Source of the DNA: Coccinella septempunctata
Lineage: Eukaryota; Arthropoda; Insecta; Coleoptera; Coccinellidae
DNA length: 64,000 nucleotides
NCBI RefSeq assembly: GCF_907165205.1
Contig: NC_058193.1
Coordinates: 37,837,021 to 37,901,020 of the forward strand
Direction of reading: 5' to 3'
Of this stretch, positions 60,499 to 64,000 are shown in pieces. Both the position numbers and the translations under genes were made by a program. The stretch's first letter is position 1, and each line of letters begins with the position of its first letter. The notes beneath the pieces are model-generated. The model was not told where the DNA came from, ran no database searches, and worked only from the letters and a program-made list of their open reading frames with translations.

Positions 60499-63250
60499 TT
60501 ACATTTCAGATGGACAAAAATCGGGTAAAATTTCAAGTACTTTTTTTCTCCACTTCTGTTTTCGCTCTTCCTTCACTTTCTCCATTTTCAAAACTATTGG
60601 CAGAGACTTCCAGTGGAAAAAAGAGTAAAATAGTAGTTTCCTCCTGTAATGATAATTGGCCTGTTGATTTTTGATGTCTCTGAGGATTTTTTCCTTGGAA
60701 GTGAAGCTGTATAGACACTTGAAAAATGTTCGTTCTATTCTAAAATCGTTAAAATCTTCTGCCACCTGCCATGACCGTATTCCTTCGATGCGGTTCTGGA
60801 ATAATGAAAGTATTTACAATTTAATCTTTCAGGTCGTATTGGGGGGGTTGAGGCACTCATCAACAGGTTGTGAAATGTCTTTTATATCATATCACAGCCA
60901 GCTTTGATGAGAGTTTCGATCTCGCATCTCATCGAGAGGCAGGAAATGTACAGTATGTACATCCTTGGGCTCATCATCTGGATGTGGAATGTAGTTTCAG
61001 CATATCACAGCCAGCTTTGATGAGCGCACGTGTGTATAAAATCACGACTTCATTTTATTCATCTGTCAATTTCGTTTTCTCTTCGTGTTTTGTATTTATT
61101 AACTACCATTTTATTCCAGCACTTTCGATAACTGAAATGTTCCAGTTGCACACATCAAACTGGTTGTGAAACGATAGATTTTTTATCCGTATCACAGCCA
61201 GCTTTGGTGAGTGTTACTTGGGAACGTTACTATCGATTTTAACCTTTTTTTTTTTGTACATCTTTGGGCTCATCATCTGGATGTGAAATGTAGTTTAGGC
61301 ATATCACAGCCAGCTTTGATGAGCGCAAGTGTGTATGAAATTCCATCTTAAGTATTTTCCACCATTTGACCTGATAAATGTATTTTCATCAACAATGGAA
61401 TTTGAAAAATAAAGATTCTCCAAAAATGTTGTTTTTTTATAGTTTTCCTGAATCATATTTAGAAAATCAGAATTATATTAATTTCTCATTAAAATACTTG
61501 TGGCCGTTCAATTTATTAACAGAGACAAAATTTTATAACAAGCTGAAACTTTAGAATACCAATAGAAGAAGATATATTATCTTCCAATATTTCATGTGTA
61601 TTGTGTTTGTAGTAGTACATGTACTACAGATATATAGTATTTCTGTAGTACATACATTAATTAGCAAGCAAACTTAATGCTAGCCAAGGAAAAGAGATAT
61701 TTTTGGTCCTCCATAGTACGCCATTAAATATGGGGGTACCCTCCACAAAATTTGTGTGAAAGCTACATAACTATTCTTAAAAAAAGAAGAAAATTATAAG
61801 TATTCTGTGGATAAACGTAAATGACCTAGGCATTAGACCATAGAAAATAAACGCATGTGCTAGGTTTAAGCAAGTTTAAGTCTGCTGGTGCTGGTTTTAA
61901 CTTGAAACCATGTTATTCAAACTTAAGTGATTTGTACTATAATCAGATCGCGTATCTATAATCGTATAGATCACATCCGCTTCATTTCGGACAAAAACAA
62001 ACCTGCCAACTCATATTTAAACTTTCACTAGACTAAACGAACCAACATGTCGATTTCAAGTTACAGGCGGAAACGTGCGTTATTTAAAATCAGATTTAAT
62101 AGAATAGTGTTTAGTGATAGTGCTGATTAATTTGTGAAACGAGCTCTATTAAATTATATCACTATACCTCTTTAAAACTTCGAAAACTCCTTCTGAGCAA
62201 TTTATTCCTTTGAAAGCTGTCCGCCATTACACATTTCAGTGAATATTTGTAATGAACTAGTTCTAACAGTATCATAAAATGTTTTTTTAAAACTTTTTTC
62301 TTGAAATAATCCTCGCTCATCTGCAGCTTACTTAGGGAAGAGATATATTCATATTTCCAGATGTAGAATATTTTTATTAGAATTTTTTTGTCGTGAAACT
62401 GTACTGCCCTATTCATATTTTTCATAAATATTTCCTTGTTTATTTTTCTCAATTTCATCTTTTCCTGTTCTTTTCTATGCCTCTCGTTTAGCATTTCTAG
62501 GTGTCTCAATCGTTCCTCTTCTTCCATTTGATGTTTCTTCCTCAGATTTTCCTCTTGCAGTTGTTTCCTAGTTTCCTCCAACATTTTTTTTCTTTCTTTA
62601 ATAATTTCTCTATATTGCATTCTCTCCAAGGCTCGTTTTTCCAACTCTTGAATTATTTTAGGAACAGTCTGAGTTTTCACGAAAAGATCCTGGTTTTTTG
62701 GAATATATTCTAGGGGAACCTTCCCTAATAATTTAATCCTACAATCCTGGAATAGTTCACTTATATCGTACTTATCATTCTTATGGATATCATCTTTTGA
62801 TAATATTCCCATTTTAAGCTCATTGATTATTTTTTCCTGTTCCATCAGTCTAGATCTCTGCATTTCAATTATCTTTTTTTGTGCTGAGAAACGATTCTGG
62901 AATGATGCTCCTCTTGATTTAAGAGAGCTTTCCTCATTTTTTCCTGAGACAGGCTTCGTTTCTTTTCTTTTTTTCATGCAATCTATGAGCCTTTGGACCT
63001 TTTCTCTGGTACTCAAATTATTTGAAGCTGGCTGATGTATCCTTTCATTCACACCAATATCAATATTTTTGCATTTAGGAGCGACATTTGATGAGCCGAT
63101 ACCCTTAGAATTTGGAGATTCTGTTTCAGTTTTATGAATCAATGAATTCTTTCCAGCAACAGCCAGCATTTTCTCAGAAATGTTTTCATCGATCCCTGTT
63201 TCTTTTCTAAAATTATTAAATTTATATTTTCGTGCATTCGACACTGTCAA
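60499..63250 (-). CDS. CCDC191-like coiled-coil protein (5' end uncertain)
   Basis: Two exons join in phase: 62168-63250 and 60499-60795, giving up to 460 residues. The protein is highly charged. Residues about 190-285 are a long coiled coil (ERKKMLEETRKQLQEEN, HQMEEEERLRHLEML). The C-terminal third has repeated aromatic helices of the SFI1/CCDC191 type (IFYIWKYEYISSL, LLRRSFRSFKE, KLLFYSFFHWKSL), which suggests a centrosome or cilium role by family analogy only. The open frame begins at a TTG codon just after a possible acceptor (TTGACAG), so a short upstream exon with the ATG is likely; the first internal ATG is at 63169. The 1.4-kb intron holds the miR-2 hairpins on the opposite strand. 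The CCDC191 assignment is tentative. Confidence 0.6.
60851..60920 (+). ncRNA. mir-2: mir-2 hairpin 1
   Basis: The 3' arm contains the miR-2 sequence TATCACAGCCAGCTTTGA continuing TGAG (mature about 60890-60911). The 5' arm CTCATCAACAGGTTGTGAAA pairs with it across a loop of about 12 bases. Mature miR-2 on the 3' arm with a UAUCACAG start and seed AUCACAG is the invertebrate miR-2 family signature. Confidence 0.9.
60957..61039 (+). ncRNA. mir-2: mir-2 hairpin 2
   Basis: Mature at about 61003-61025 (TATCACAGCCAGCTTTGA then TGAGC), identical by eye to fly miR-2a. The 5' arm GGGCTCATCATCTGGATGTG pairs with it. Almost the same 80-base block recurs as hairpin 4. Confidence 0.92.
61147..61222 (+). 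ncRNA. mir-2: mir-2 hairpin 3 (variant)
   Basis: Mature at about 61190-61211 (TATCACAGCCAGCTTTGG then TGAG), differing from hairpins 1, 2 and 4 by A to G at position 18; the seed is unchanged. The 5' arm CACATCAAACTGGTTGTGAA pairs with it. Confidence 0.88.
61256..61337 (+). ncRNA. mir-2: mir-2 hairpin 4
   Basis: Mature at about 61302-61324 (TATCACAGCCAGCTTTGA then TGAGC). The 5' arm is nearly identical to that of hairpin 2 (CTCATCATCTGGATGTGAAA), so hairpins 2 and 4 are recent duplicates about 300 bases apart. Confidence 0.92.
61338..62167. other. remainder of CCDC191-like intron
   Basis: AT-rich. No further miR-2, miR-13 or miR-71 sequence was found here on either strand. The primary transcript start of the miR-2 cluster is not visible. 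Confidence 0.5.
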
Positions 63251-63959
63251 CTAATCGTATCCTAGCAACGCCCACAGATTTAAGTTTAAAATGTTATGTG
63301 CCACGTGTTTTCAGAACTAATCCTCGAACGGGATGTAACGCCTAAAAATTTCCTGAAAACATTAATATAAAGAAAAACCATGTCAAATTTTTCGAAGTAG
63401 CGGTCGTTAAAAAAATCTGATGAATCCGGGCTGAGATATCAGAGTTGTGGAACATGCTCCCACATCATGCAACTCCACTCGATGATTCGATCGATTTCAT
63501 AGAAAAACTAATAGATTATTCGTCTATGATCGATTTCAAATGGATTTTATCAATGAAAGAAGAGATTTTTGATGTATAAAAAATTCCCACAGGGAAAGGT
63601 AACAACAGTTTGTTACTTTTTGATAGAATGAGAGTAGTGGAAAGGAGACGGGGCAGATGTAGGAATTTTCAAGTTTAGGAAACTGGAGATTGCTACAACC
63701 ACAGAATACTAAACAATGAAAATATGGCGAAGGACTGAAAAGCAGAACTATGGAGGGTAAGCATAAGCAAAATCTATAATAATTGAATAACTTCTAGGAA
63801 CTCATTTCCATCATAAAGGCAAAAGGTAGTATTTTGGAGTAATGGGGTAATTAACACCTTTGAGTAGGGACTAGGAGTCTGAAATTGAGCCTAATGCTTT
63901 TCAAACGGTTCTCTTCACAGATAATCATCACGAATAATATAGCCAACCCAACTTTACCG
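63251..63959. other. flank upstream of the CCDC191-like gene
   Basis: Should contain its promoter and possibly a first exon. No gene is recognised. Confidence 0.35.
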
Positions 63960-63996
63960 TTTAGGTGTTTATTGCTCTTCACAATAAACACCTAAA
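63960..63996. repeat. perfect 15-bp inverted repeat at window edge
   Basis: TTTAGGTGTTTATTG and its exact complement CAATAAACACCTAAA are separated by the 7-base loop CTCTTCA. It does not match the histone stem-loop consensus. It may be the tip of a fold-back element continuing beyond the window. Confidence 0.7.
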
Positions 63997-64000
63997 CCAA

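Noticed and set aside
60870..61169. 99-codon open frame on + across two miR-2 hairpins
   Set aside because: Begins with a non-ATG codon and its sequence is explained by the repeated hairpins, not by a protein.
1..64000. tRNA, rRNA, CRISPR or prokaryotic features
   Set aside because: No tRNA box sequences with a cloverleaf, no rRNA similarity and no spaced direct repeats were found; the DNA is eukaryotic.

Overview
This window is insect nuclear DNA: AT-rich, with short exons, GT-AG introns, long repeat-filled gaps and AATAAA poly(A) signals. Insect-type gene families support this: a five-gene 7tm_6 odorant receptor cluster, a five-GH18 group II chitinase (Cht10), an insect-style pigment-dispersing factor (PDF) precursor, and miR-2 hairpins. 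A beetle is a reasonable guess from the Cht10 layout and the receptor cluster, but the sequence does not prove it. I rebuilt gene models by hand from splice signals, reading phase and homology, so boundaries may be off by a base or two. Family assignments rest on remembered family sequences, not on a database search.

Layout. 1-13.4 kb is a gene-dense block, all on +: an SLC25A29-like mitochondrial basic amino-acid carrier (1026-2502), the BTB-BACK-Kelch Cullin-3 adaptor KLHL10 (3600-8078), and the K29/K33-type deubiquitinase Trabid (9667-13333). 14.4-29.5 kb is Cht10 on -, with 30 coding exons. It has five GH18 and five CBM14 domains, and the first two GH18 domains have lost the catalytic glutamate. 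Its signal-peptide exon lies 3.9 kb upstream of the rest. 29.5-40.3 kb is gene-poor: a deleted hAT transposon with an intact 8-bp target duplication, and about 3.7 copies of a 493-bp satellite. Two copies of a Tc1/mariner-type MITE flank this stretch, one inside Cht10 intron 1 and one inside the first receptor gene.

40.3-56.4 kb holds five intact odorant receptor genes (one on +, four on -) with identical intron positions and near-identical exon lengths, clearly tandem duplicates. A small neuropeptide gene on + sits between the first and second receptor; its product looks like a PDF precursor whose mature peptide is diverged in the C-terminal half. 57.9-63.3 kb holds a nucleostemin/GNL3 GTPase gene (+) meeting a CCDC191-like coiled-coil gene (-) tail to tail. 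The intron of the latter carries four miR-2 hairpins on the opposite (+) strand.

The genes are not one pathway. The housekeeping genes act in mitochondria, ubiquitin control and ribosome biogenesis; Cht10 acts in cuticle turnover at moulting; the receptors are sensory; PDF (if correctly identified) is a clock-output neuropeptide; and miR-2 is a post-transcriptional regulator.
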